Notes: generated from the sequence alone by a model not told the origin. A stretch of 64,000 nt of DNA from Haladaptatus cibarius D43 (GCF_000710615.1 NZ_JDTH01000008.1:20183-84182), one strand, 5' to 3'; positions 27,508 through 36,183 are shown, counted from the first letter of the stretch. Made by a program: numbers and translations.

Positions 27508-27514
27508 TATTAAA
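27508..27514 (-). promoter_or_regulatory. TATA box of the csc3 operon
   Basis: The minus strand reads GATTTAATATC here, with TTTAATA as a weak TATA box. Transcription would begin near 27484, at the ATG at 27481, giving an essentially leaderless mRNA, common in haloarchaea. The guide target site begins about 10 bp upstream of it, where TFB would bind. Confidence 0.5.
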
Positions 27515-27520
27515 TCTAGG

Positions 27521-27559
27521 GTGAAGGGAGTTAGCCTCATTCTCTCCCTTTCCACGGGA
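27521..27559 (+). promoter_or_regulatory. Predicted target site (PAM plus protospacer) of the CreA/CreR-like RNA
   Basis: GTG at 27521-27523 is followed by AAGGGAGTTAGCCTC (27524-27538). The first 15 bases after the pseudo-repeat at 27614 are AAGGGCGTTAGCCTC. The only mismatch is at position 6, and positions 18, 20 and 21 also match. GTG fits the GTN/GTH PAM class reported for type I-D. A 36-nt protospacer would end at 27559, directly next to the plus-strand TATA box at 27561 and just upstream of the minus-strand TATA box of the csc3 operon. Binding of the effector here could block either promoter. Confidence 0.6.
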
Positions 27560-27560
27560 A

Positions 27561-27568
27561 TTATATAG
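27561..27568 (+). promoter_or_regulatory. TATA box of the CreA/CreR-like RNA
   Basis: TTATATAG on the plus strand is a good archaeal TATA box. A start about 25 bp downstream, near 27590, would fall inside the pseudo-repeat, so the RNA could begin there and still carry the handle and spacer-like sequence. It points against the cas genes, into the 3' end of cas6. Confidence 0.5.
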
Positions 27569-27576
27569 TGTGTTAA

Positions 27577-27650
27577 CAAATGAAGTACTAGGGAGTCTAC
27601 AAGGGATTGAAACAAGGGCGTTAGCCTCGATATCACTGAAAACCCGTGCT
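27577..27650 (+). ncRNA. CreA/CreR-like minimal CRISPR RNA in the cas6-csc3 interval
   Basis: The last 11 bases of the pseudo-repeat (27603-27613, GGGATTGAAAC) equal the 3' end of the array 2 repeat, including the 8-nt handle ATTGAAAC. Its upstream half keeps only traces (GAAG then CTAG at 27582-27591). A spacer-like sequence follows from 27614, and a GAAAACCC match to the repeat core occurs at 27638-27645, possibly a second, more decayed repeat. CreA in Haloarcula is a crRNA-like guide encoded beside cas genes; it pairs partly with a promoter and lets the effector repress it, there a toxin RNA. CreR guides repress the cas promoter. The target found 90 bp away fits this logic. No toxin RNA is evident, so CreR-like autorepression is favoured. 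Confidence 0.6.
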
Positions 27651-27669
27651 TGGACTCCCAAATTCAATA

Positions 27670-28539
27670 TCATAGATTCACCTGCACATTTCCACAGCCT
27701 CGAGCAACTGCACTTCCGACGCCGGAATATTCGCCGAACAGAGCCAGGGCGACGACTGCGTTCTGTACGCTCTCGCTTGCATCCTTCAGCGCATACTCAC
27801 AGCGACCAGTGAATCCCTGCCGGAAAATTGCACGGGATTCGTCGTCCTCGGTTCGAATGCGGTTCACCAGAACGCTGTGGGTATCGTACGCTCGTGCATC
27901 AGGTTTCTCGATTATATGTGCGAGCACGTCCTCGTCATCGATTGCGAGTTCGTGTTCGTCAGGAGCGGTACGATTCCATTTTCCACAGAGCGACTGGAAA
28001 ACGGCGCGGCGGTGTGGAAACATTGTCGTCACGTCGCCCGCTTCCTCGATGCAAGTCGGGGTACGAAACTCCATTTCGATGGACGGATTGTCGTACTCGC
28101 TCGCCTGCGCGAGAAGGGCTTCGTGGCTCGTGTTTTCGCTCTCGAAAATCTCGACGTGGAGCGTTCCGTTCGTCAACTCCAACTCGTTGCCGTCCAACAC
28201 GAGCGCACTCACGAGTGACTGAAAGATGTCGTCGTCGCGTGAATCAACGATACCCAGCGACAGTTCGTACGAGCGGTCGCTTCGAACCGTTTTGTGATAG
28301 TCGCGGTTGCTGTTTCCAAACACACCAAGAAGACCGCTACTATGCAAACTGCCGAGCGGAGAGTCGTGGATGTGTTCGCTCACAGCTGCATCAACGTCAT
28401 TGAGCGCCGCTAACAGCGCGCTGTAGACAGAGTACCCATCAGAGATGGGAACCGGAAACGTCTCCGTTGGGCGCACTGTGAGTGTGATCCGCCGAAGACG
28501 ATGAGTGCCGGTCGTCGGTGTGGGAGTTGTCTGCGACAC
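27670..28539 (-). CDS. cas6: CRISPR pre-crRNA endoribonuclease Cas6
   Basis: The 289-residue protein ends with FGEYSGVGSAVARGCGNVQV, the glycine-rich loop that defines Cas6. The N-terminal half (HRLRRITLTVRPTETFPVPI) is the first RRM-like domain. The catalytic His is likely His33-His57 region (EHIH, GSLHSSG), not certain. It cuts the repeat just before the ATTGAAAC handle. Two repeat variants with swapped stem base pairs must be processed by this single enzyme. It is separated from the csc3 operon by about 190 bp that hold the CreA/CreR-like element, so it has its own promoter, divergent from csa3. Confidence 0.92.
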   Translation of the reverse strand: MSQTTPTPTTGTHRLRRITLTVRPTETFPVPISDGYSVYSALLAALNDVDAAVSEHIHDSPLGSLHSSGLLGVFGNSNRDYHKTVRSDRSYELSLGIVDSRDDDIFQSLVSALVLDGNELELTNGTLHVEIFESENTSHEALLAQASEYDNPSIEMEFRTPTCIEEAGDVTTMFPHRRAVFQSLCGKWNRTAPDEHELAIDDEDVLAHIIEKPDARAYDTHSVLVNRIRTEDDESRAIFRQGFTGRCEYALKDASESVQNAVVALALFGEYSGVGSAVARGCGNVQVNL

Positions 28540-28672
28540 GTTCTCCTTTCGAGGCGGAGATGTGATAAATCTACTTAGTGAATTACACGATTACAACATA
28601 CTGCAACACAGAACAACGATTGCATTCAGATGCGACGATACTATTTTCACGCGATACACCAACCACACCCAT

Positions 28673-29320
28673 ATGCGAACCTACATCTCGCCAATCGGCT
28701 ACGACAGTCGGCGCGTTACCCGACCCATCCTGAGTAACGGTCTCGACGAAGGTGACCAGATTATTCTGTTGCGCCCAAACACCGAGAACGACGACCAGCG
28801 GGCCCGGAGCGCTATCCGAGATGTAACAGACCTGCTTGAAGAAATCGAGCCAGACGTGCAATTCGACAAAGAGGAAATCACATATGACGACCTCTCGAGT
28901 GCAGCATTGGAATGTAGCGATATTTTGCAGGCTGCAGACGGTGACCTCGTTGTAGCGCTTACAGGAGGGGCCCGCGAAATCCTCATCCCATTCGCACTCG
29001 CGTCGTTCATCCACGCTCCACGGATTCACCAGACGTTGACCTTCAGCGATGTTGATCAGCGTGTCCGCGAGTGGTCACTCCCGGTGTTGCAGGCACATGT
29101 GCCACGAAAGGCACACCAAACGCTGGCAGTGATTGCCGAGGCAGACGCCCCGCTTTCGATGTCCGACCTCACCGAGCAGATCGAGCAGTCGAAAAGTACG
29201 GCAACTCGCCACGTCGAGACCTTGGCGGAAAACGAGGTGGTCACCACATTTAGAGACGGGAAAACGAAGTATGCCGAAATAACATTCACAGGGGAGTTGT
29301 TGCTTCGCGCGGGCGCGTGA
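28673..29320 (+). CDS. csa3: Csa3-like CARF winged-helix regulator
   Basis: ATG 28673 (MRTYISPIGYDSRRVTRPIL) is chosen because the CARF domain begins there; the 56 codons upstream cross the divergent promoter region. The CARF domain shows ISPIGYDSRRV and ALTGGAREILIPFALAS. A winged helix follows (LSMSDLTEQIEQSKSTATRH, VETLAENEVVTTF). Csa3 proteins regulate cas operons and spacer acquisition, some responding to cyclic oligoadenylates. No GGDD-bearing Cas10 is in this window, so its ligand is open. It is divergent from cas6 across about 130 bp and its stop abuts the leader of array 2. Confidence 0.9.
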   Translation: MRTYISPIGYDSRRVTRPILSNGLDEGDQIILLRPNTENDDQRARSAIRDVTDLLEEIEPDVQFDKEEITYDDLSSAALECSDILQAADGDLVVALTGGAREILIPFALASFIHAPRIHQTLTFSDVDQRVREWSLPVLQAHVPRKAHQTLAVIAEADAPLSMSDLTEQIEQSKSTATRHVETLAENEVVTTFRDGKTKYAEITFTGELLLRAGA

Positions 29321-29329
29321 GAGCCGGGG

Positions 29330-29439
29330 TCTTCATCGACCTTTTTAAAGGCTCTGGACAGCGGGGGTCCATGAATTCCGCCCGTAAAATGCGACTGTGA
29401 GAAAGCTTTATTGGGGCTCTCGCCGAAATTTCACCCCCT
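29330..29439 (+). promoter_or_regulatory. Leader of CRISPR array 2
   Basis: Three blocks match the leader of array 1: TCTTCATCGACCTTTTTAAA (29330-29349), AGAAAGCTTTATTGGGGCTC and its continuation (29400-29422), and ATTTCACCCCCT (29428-29439) touching the first repeat. Sequence between blocks differs. TTTTTAAA is the likely TATA box. The leader faces the cas genes, as in array 1. Confidence 0.8.
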
Positions 29440-32400
29440 GTCGCAGAAGCTAGAAAACCCAGAACGGGATTGAAACCGGTCTACACGTCACGTCCCGTCC
29501 AACGTGTCACCAGTCGCAGAAGCTAGAAAACCCAGAACGGGATTGAAACAAAACAACCCTTACAATCCCTCAAGAGACCGAACAGAGTCGCAGAAGCTAG
29601 AAAACCCAGAACGGGATTGAAACACTATTTATAATTGTTGGGAAGTCTTCGACTGCATCTGGTCGCAGAAGCTAGAAAACCCAGAACGGGATTGAAACTC
29701 GTCGTAGACGACGCTGACGACGTACTCGCCGAGTCGCAGAAGCTAGAAAACCCAGAACGGGATTGAAACCCGTCGATGCCGACGCTCCGCTTGCGCAAGT
29801 TCGAGCGTCGCAGAAGCTAGAAAACCCAGAACGGGATTGAAACTCGTGGGTCAGAAGAGCATCGCACCCCCGACAACGTCGCAGAAGCTAGAAAACCCAG
29901 AACGGGATTGAAACTATTGACGAAGACGACGACGGTGCCTGTGACCACCGTCGCAGAAGCTAGAAAACCCAGAACGGGATTGAAACTCCGGACCAAGGAT
30001 GCACCCACATCATTTTGCTCCGGTCGCAGAAGCTAGAAAACCCAGAACGGGATTGAAACTCGTCTCTTTGAGTGAAGCGATGTTGCTGGCGACCGTCGCA
30101 GAAGCTAGAAAACCCAGAACGGGATTGAAACAACTCTGTTTGAACAGTTGTGTTTCCGTCTGAATCAAGTCGCAGAAGCTAGAAAACCCAGAACGGGATT
30201 GAAACGGATTCCTTCTTGTCACGGATGTTCTCTCGCTTCTCAACGAGGTCGCAGAAGCTAGAAAACCCAGAACGGGATTGAAACTCGCGTGTCCTGATTG
30301 CATCGAAGAGATTACGGGAACTGTCGCAGAAGCTAGAAAACCCAGAACGGGATTGAAACGGAGTGCCCTTGTTCGAGCCATTGATGTTTGCATAGTCGCA
30401 GAAGCTAGAAAACCCAGAACGGGATTGAAACCGGAACTCGTGCTTGTCGTCTCCGAGTCGTCATTCGTGTCGCAGAAGCTAGAAAACCCAGAACGGGATT
30501 GAAACGCGTAGGTCGTAATACTCGGTACTGTCGTGAATCAGTGTCGCAGAAGCTAGAAAACCCAGAACGGGATTGAAACTCGGCGTCGTCGGAGTCGTCG
30601 GAGTCGTCGGAGGTCGCAGAAGCTAGAAAACCCAGAACGGGATTGAAACGGGTCACCCCGACACCATCGCACCCAATGCTGACCGGTCGCAGAAGCTAGA
30701 AAACCCAGAACGGGATTGAAACTCCAACCGTGTCTGAAGGTGCGCAAGAGTCCCCGCGTAGTCGCAGAAGCTAGAAAACCCAGAACGGGATTGAAACAAT
30801 GCACAAAACGGCTCGCTCCGCGTGCTGGAACCGGTCGCAGAAGCTAGAAAACCCAGAACGGGATTGAAACTATTTTGTCGCCTGCTCCACCCTCCTCGAA
30901 TCGGTGTCGCAGAAGCTAGAAAACCCAGAACGGGATTGAAACAACGGTTATTCCGCTCATCTTTTCCCTCTGTGTTTTTGTCGCAGAAGCTAGAAAACCC
31001 AGAACGGGATTGAAACTTTACACCCATTCTCGGGATTGTTGTACTGCATATCCGTCGCAGAAGCTAGAAAACCCAGAACGGGATTGAAACTTTGAAGGTC
31101 TTGTCATCACCGAAGCGAAACTCGTTGGTCGCAGAAGCTAGAAAACCCAGAACGGGATTGAAACTCGTCATCCACGGCGACACGCTCAAAGTCGAACGGC
31201 GGTCGCAGAAGCTAGAAAACCCAGAACGGGATTGAAACGACAGACAGGGGCGGGGACAAATCCGTCTTGGTCTGGGTCGCAGAAGCTAGAAAACCCAGAA
31301 CGGGATTGAAACGCTGTGGTTGTCGTGCCGCGTTTGTGCATTTGAGTCGCAGAAGCTAGAAAACCCAGAACGGGATTGAAACGGAGCGGAATCACCCTCG
31401 ATTGTTCAAACAAGGAGGGTCGCAGAAGCTAGAAAACCCAGAACGGGATTGAAACAATCTGATGTCGTACTCAGTGACGCTCACTGCGGGTGTCCTCGTC
31501 GCAGAAGCTAGAAAACCCAGAACGGGATTGAAACTTGGGCCAACTGCCCGAGGAGTCGTTCACGTCGGTCTGTCGCAGAAGCTAGAAAACCCAGAACGGG
31601 ATTGAAACGCGAAGGGGCAGAAGGCGCTCTCGCAAGACCGTCGAAGTCGCAGAAGCTAGAAAACCCAGAACGGGATTGAAACGTACACCCCGGTGCGGTC
31701 ACATCGACCAGCGATGCGGTCGCAGAAGCTAGAAAACCCAGAACGGGATTGAAACTCTTCTGGTTCTGTCATGGATTCGTCTGTCTGCGAGGGTCGCAGA
31801 AGCTAGAAAACCCAGAACGGGATTGAAACAGTTCGGGCGTGACAGGCGTCCCGTCCTCCGTTTCGAGTCGCAGAAGCTAGAAAACCCAGAACGGGATTGA
31901 AACAGTTCGGGCGTGACAGGCGTCCCGTCCTCCGTTTCGAGTCGCAGAAGCTAGAAAACCCAGAACGGGATTGAAACGGATCTCCTGAACGGTGGAGTAC
32001 GACCCGCTGGCGGGTCGCAGAAGCTAGAAAACCCAGAACGGGATTGAAACGGTCGACGGACACGACGCCGAGCGGCCCGCGCGGGGTCGCAGAAGCTAGA
32101 AAACCCAGAACGGGATTGAAACGCTGTGCGTCCTGTGGCGGCACGGTCGAAACTGGTTTGTCGCAGAAGCTAGAAAACCCAGAACGGGATTGAAACCGAT
32201 TTCTGCCATTTGAGACCTCTTAGATGATGTTGAGTCGCAGAAGCTAGAAAACCCAGAACGGGATTGAAACTGCTGGCCGTCGGTGACGGTCGCGGTCGCG
32301 GTCGGCGCGTCGCAGAAGCTAGAAAACCCAGAACGGGATTGAAACCGGTCTGCATCGTTCGCGGGACGAAGCGCGTGGGGTCGGTCGCAGAAGCTAGAAA

Positions 32401-34828
32401 ACCCAGAACGGGATTGAAACGAGAACGCGGCGGGGTATGGCACGTCGTTGACTGAGTCGCAGAAGCTAGAAAACCCAGAACGGGATTGAAACTGACATCC
32501 AGCGGGTTACACGCCCGTTGTACGAAAGTCGCAGAAGCTAGAAAACCCAGAACGGGATTGAAACAGGATGGCGAGGAGTCCGGTTTCAGCAGGGGAGACA
32601 GTCGCAGAAGCTAGAAAACCCAGAACGGGATTGAAACTCTGTCATTCGCCATCACCCGACAGTTTCGCCATCGGTCGCAGAAGCTAGAAAACCCAGAACG
32701 GGATTGAAACAGTGTGCTACATCGAAGGCATTCCCACGCTATCTCCTCGTCGCAGAAGCTAGAAAACCCAGAACGGGATTGAAACTCGTCATGACTCAGT
32801 TGTGGGGTTGTGTTGACTGTCGAGTCGCAGAAGCTAGAAAACCCAGAACGGGATTGAAACCTGGAACGACACCGCCGCGTCCAGCATCACCCGCAGTCGC
32901 AGAAGCTAGAAAACCCAGAACGGGATTGAAACAGGAGTGCGCCGGTCTTCTCGTCCATTCCTCGTTCGTCGCAGAAGCTAGAAAACCCAGAACGGGATTG
33001 AAACTGATTCACCCGTGAGTCCATTATTAAATATTCCTGACGTCGCAGAAGCTAGAAAACCCAGAACGGGATTGAAACTGCATGGCGCGCGCACTCGTCT
33101 CAACGGCCTTGCGGGTCGCAGAAGCTAGAAAACCCAGAACGGGATTGAAACATGTGACCGGAAAAGTCGCGCTTCCCTACGGGGTCTTGTCGCAGAAGCT
33201 AGAAAACCCAGAACGGGATTGAAACCGCTATCAACCGGATTCGAGACGCAAACGACCAGGTCGCAGAAGCTAGAAAACCCAGAACGGGATTGAAACTTGC
33301 GTCCGGCAAGGGGGTGTCCTCGCGGTACTCCATGTCGCAGAAGCTAGAAAACCCAGAACGGGATTGAAACTGAGGCAGACGACTACAACCTTCGAGTCCC
33401 CGGATTGGTCGCAGAAGCTAGAAAACCCAGAACGGGATTGAAACAGCAGTTCGCTGTCGCGTCGGACGCCTCCCCACGGTCGCAGAAGCTAGAAAACCCA
33501 GAACGGGATTGAAACTCTTCTGGTTCTGTCATGGATTCGTCTGTCTGCGAGGGTCGCAGAAGCTAGAAAACCCAGAACGGGATTGAAACTCTTCTGGTTC
33601 TGTCATGGATTCGTCTGTCTGCGAGGGTCGCAGAAGCTAGAAAACCCAGAACGGGATTGAAACTGGCAGAGTTCGAACTTACGTTCGAGGTCACCTAGTC
33701 GCAGAAGCTAGAAAACCCAGAACGGGATTGAAACCGGACTGGCCTCCCTGCTCCCCCGACGTGCCTGTCGCAGAAGCTAGAAAACCCAGAACGGGATTGA
33801 AACCATTTGTAAACGGTCATTGTTCTATTTCCAAATGTTCAGGGTCGCAGAAGCTAGAAAACCCAGAACGGGATTGAAACTCATCGCCTGCGTCGGTCGC
33901 ACTCGCCGTCGCCTGGTCGCAGAAGCTAGAAAACCCAGAACGGGATTGAAACATGTGTCGGACTTGCAACATCGTCACGGAGTTCGGTCGCAGAAGCTAG
34001 AAAACCCAGAACGGGATTGAAACCGGATAAACACGATTCCGCTGTCTGTTCGCCCAGACGAGTCGCAGAAGCTAGAAAACCCAGAACGGGATTGAAACTG
34101 ATTAAAGGAATGCGTGATATTGGTGAAATGCCAGTCGCAGAAGCTAGAAAACCCAGAACGGGATTGAAACAGGTCTTCGACTACCGAACGGAGGTTGTTG
34201 TCTCTCGCGTCGCAGAAGCTAGAAAACCCAGAACGGGATTGAAACGCGTTGGTCATCGTCGGATTGCTAGTTGTTATCGACGGTCGCAGAAGCTAGAAAA
34301 CCCAGAACGGGATTGAAACCGGGAGGTATCGCCGGTTGGTGTCAGGGTGGCGGAGTCGCAGAAGCTAGAAAACCCAGAACGGGATTGAAACGACTCTGCG
34401 AAACTCAGAGCGTTTGGCGCGGTCGTGTCGCAGAAGCTAGAAAACCCAGAACGGGATTGAAACACCGCGACATGAAGTTCGGGCGTCACGAGGGCAAGAG
34501 TCGCAGAAGCTAGAAAACCCAGAACGGGATTGAAACAGGTCTTCGACTACCGAACGGAGGTTGTTGTCTCTCGCGTCGCAGAAGCTAGAAAACCCAAACC
34601 GGGATTGAAACGAAGAAGCGAAAGAAATCTCGAAATCGGCAAGCGCAAGTCACAGACGCTAGAAAGCCCAAAAAGGATTGAAACAGTTCCAACTCGCCGT
34701 TCTCAACGCCGCGAATCGGGTTACGGAAGCTAGAAAACCCAGCACGGGATTGAAACCGGATCAAGAAGGCGCTCGACGAGACGCTAATGAAGTTATGGAA
34801 GCTAGAAAACCCAGGACGGCATTGAAAC
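29440..34828 (+). CRISPR. CRISPR array 2, main part, 74 repeats
   Basis: The 37-bp repeat begins GTCGCAGAAGCTAGAAAA and ends GGGATTGAAAC; it recurs every 70-75 bp (starts 29440, 29513, 29587 and so on). The first 70 copies look identical. Copy 71 (34575) has three substitutions around the loop. Copies 72-74 (34649, 34720, 34792) are strongly decayed, one of them 36 bp long. The leader is on the left. The stem is CCC-AGAAC-GGG, a compensated variant of the array 1 stem. Duplicate spacers: 31756, 33516 and 33590; 31830 and 31904; 34171 and 34537. The spacer at 30650-30685 is shared with array 1. Progressive decay marks the leader-distal, oldest end. Confidence 0.98.
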
Positions 34829-34868
34829 CATTGTGATGACCCGGTACCGTGGAGTTCCGGTTCAGTAG

Positions 34869-35122
34869 ATGGTGCAACTCGAATACTGGGCCGCAGGCGA
34901 GTGGCGGGCCGTCGCGCGCTTCGACCACGACGGGGCGGGGCGGGCTACCGGACTGCAGTTCGGAGCGGCCTGCACATGGACATTCACCGACCCGATGGGA
35001 CGCAGGTGGGGAAGCGCCGTGATTTTCCCGAGATTTCGCGTGCCGAAGGGCCGCGCTTTGCGGAAGAGTATTTACGACGCCACCACGAAAGATTAATCAG
35101 GAGGTTCGAAACGTGGCTGTAG
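34869..35122 (+). pseudogene. Frameshifted small haloarchaeal gene inside the array's distal end
   Basis: The frame from 34869 encodes MVQLEYWAAGEWRAVARFDH and then GAGRATG. From about 34970 the coding sense continues in another frame as LHMDIHRPDGTQVGKRRDFP, then EISRAEGPRFAEEYLRRHHE and LIRRFETWL. Both halves look like one small haloarchaeal protein, and the frame offset is what a single-base deletion near 34955-34975 would give. I recognise the style of the family (short proteins beginning EYW..GEW..V.RFDH) but not a function; such genes are often followed by a small acidic partner, as here. It interrupts CRISPR array 2 between decayed repeats. Confidence 0.6.
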
Positions 35123-35325
35123 AAGACCACCCCAACAGTGTACGCGAGTTCATGGAACGCGAATCGGACGAGTACGAGCCAGCCAGTGACGACCAACTGG
35201 ACGACTGGCTTGCCGAGGCTCCTGACCCTGACGAGATTTTCGACGCCATCGAAGCCGACTACGGCTGTCCACCCGACAGTGCCCGTGACGAGTCACAGAG
35301 CGGCTACGACCCAACAGAGCACTAG
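35113..35325 (+). CDS. Small acidic protein, partner of the frameshifted gene
   Basis: A GTG start at 35113 overlaps the end of the preceding gene by 10 nt. The 70 residues (AVEDHPNSVREFMERESDEY, then DDWLAEAPDPDEIFDAIEAD) are strongly acidic and helical with no recognised domain. The overlap suggests the two formed a coupled pair, possibly a two-gene addiction or regulatory unit; this is speculation. With its partner broken it may be under decay. Confidence 0.5.
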   Translation: MAVEDHPNSVREFMERESDEYEPASDDQLDDWLAEAPDPDEIFDAIEADYGCPPDSARDESQSGYDPTEH

Positions 35326-35368
35326 CTGGGTGGTTCCACGGTTCTTACAGCACTAAAAAAGTGAGCTA

Positions 35369-35627
35369 GTTGTAGACACTAGAAAACTCAGCACGGGATT
35401 GAAACTTGAGACAAATCGTTCCCACCTGATAACCCGCGTCACGTCGCAGACACTAGAAAACCCAGAACGGGATTGAAACACCAGTTTGATAAATCCAAGC
35501 GCCTGTCCGAGCCGTGGTCGCAGACGCTAGAAAAGCCACGACGGCATTGAAACTAATCACCCCCCGAAGCGGTTGAACCACGATGTTCCAGTCGCAGAAG
35601 CTAGAAAACTCAGAACGGGTTTGAAAC
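35369..35627 (+). CRISPR. CRISPR array 2, detached degenerate end, 4 repeats
   Basis: Four 37-bp repeats start at 35369, 35443, 35517 and 35591, exactly 74 bp apart. They carry several substitutions each (for example GTTGTAGACACTAG in the first and GGGTTTGAAAC in the last). The third has the stem GCC-ACGAC-GGC, the array 1 pairing. They lie 540 bp after the last repeat of the main block, with the two small genes in between. This is the oldest, no longer homogenised end of the array. Confidence 0.9.
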
Positions 35628-35686
35628 AACCGGCTCTTGGTTCGTCAGCGGCTTTGCCCGTAGAATAGAATAACCATTAAAACTAA

Positions 35687-35800
35687 TTACATTGGATTCA
35701 TCCAGTTACAGAAGAATATTGGCGAAGTGCACTATATCAAACACTACTTGAAACAATCAAAGATAAAATTGGAAACCTCGACGCCGACGATCTTGAGTAA
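35687..35800 (+). pseudogene. C-terminal remnant of a relative of the next gene
   Basis: A 37-codon open segment without start ends TEEYWRSALYQTLLETIKDK and then IGNLDADDLE before TAA. Its end resembles the end of the following gene (SLLELIMIESGEANADDLD). It looks like the surviving tail of a duplicated copy, cut off at the far end of the CRISPR array. Confidence 0.45.
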
Positions 35801-35814
35801 CATGACGGGTAACA

Positions 35815-36183
35815 ATGCCTGATGAAACTCCGATGTCGATTACGTTGACAAGCGCAACGCGCGAAAAGGAATTTCGGCTCTTCAGCGAACCCGTGATCTA
35901 TGAGCGGCTCCGGTCGTTAGACGGAATGCTCTGGCGTGATGTGACCAACAATCGCTACCATCTGCTAACGAACGAAAATCGTCACGACGGACGGACGACA
36001 ACGCGGAAGACGATTGTTCTCACTTTTACGTTTGAGGACGAGGAAGTTATCGTAATTGGACAGCATCACCAACACATAAACTACCAGGAATCGACTCAGT
36101 ACGAACATTACCACAGCGTAGATTCTCTATTAGAATTAATAATGATTGAGAGTGGCGAGGCCAACGCCGACGATCTTGACTAG
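35815..36183 (+). CDS. Hypothetical haloarchaeal protein
   Basis: The 122-residue protein starts MPDETPMSITLTSATREKEF. It has a beta-rich core (MLWRDVTNNRYHLLTNENRH, TIVLTFTFEDEEVIVIGQHH) and ends EANADDLD. No catalytic motif and no family recognised. A remnant of a paralogue lies 14 bp upstream, so local duplication has occurred. The following 36184-36421 hold nothing I can name. Confidence 0.5.
   Translation: MPDETPMSITLTSATREKEFRLFSEPVIYERLRSLDGMLWRDVTNNRYHLLTNENRHDGRTTTRKTIVLTFTFEDEEVIVIGQHHQHINYQESTQYEHYHSVDSLLELIMIESGEANADDLD

Noticed and set aside
27580..27591. Mini-ORF ATGAAGTACTAG as a CreT-type toxin
   Set aside because: It is three codons, has no rare arginine codons and no ribosome-binding site, and it overlaps the pseudo-repeat. 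Nothing supports a toxin RNA here.
19409..28539. Type I-B assignment of the CRISPR-Cas system
   Set aside because: Type I-B is the commonest haloarchaeal type, but an HD-less Cas3, Csc1, Csc2 and an HD- and zinc-bearing Cas10d together define type I-D.
17500..34700. Many long open frames with repeated peptides such as FNAVVAFLASAT or FNPVLGFLASAT
   Set aside because: They are translations of the CRISPR repeats, which lack stops in several frames. They are not genes.
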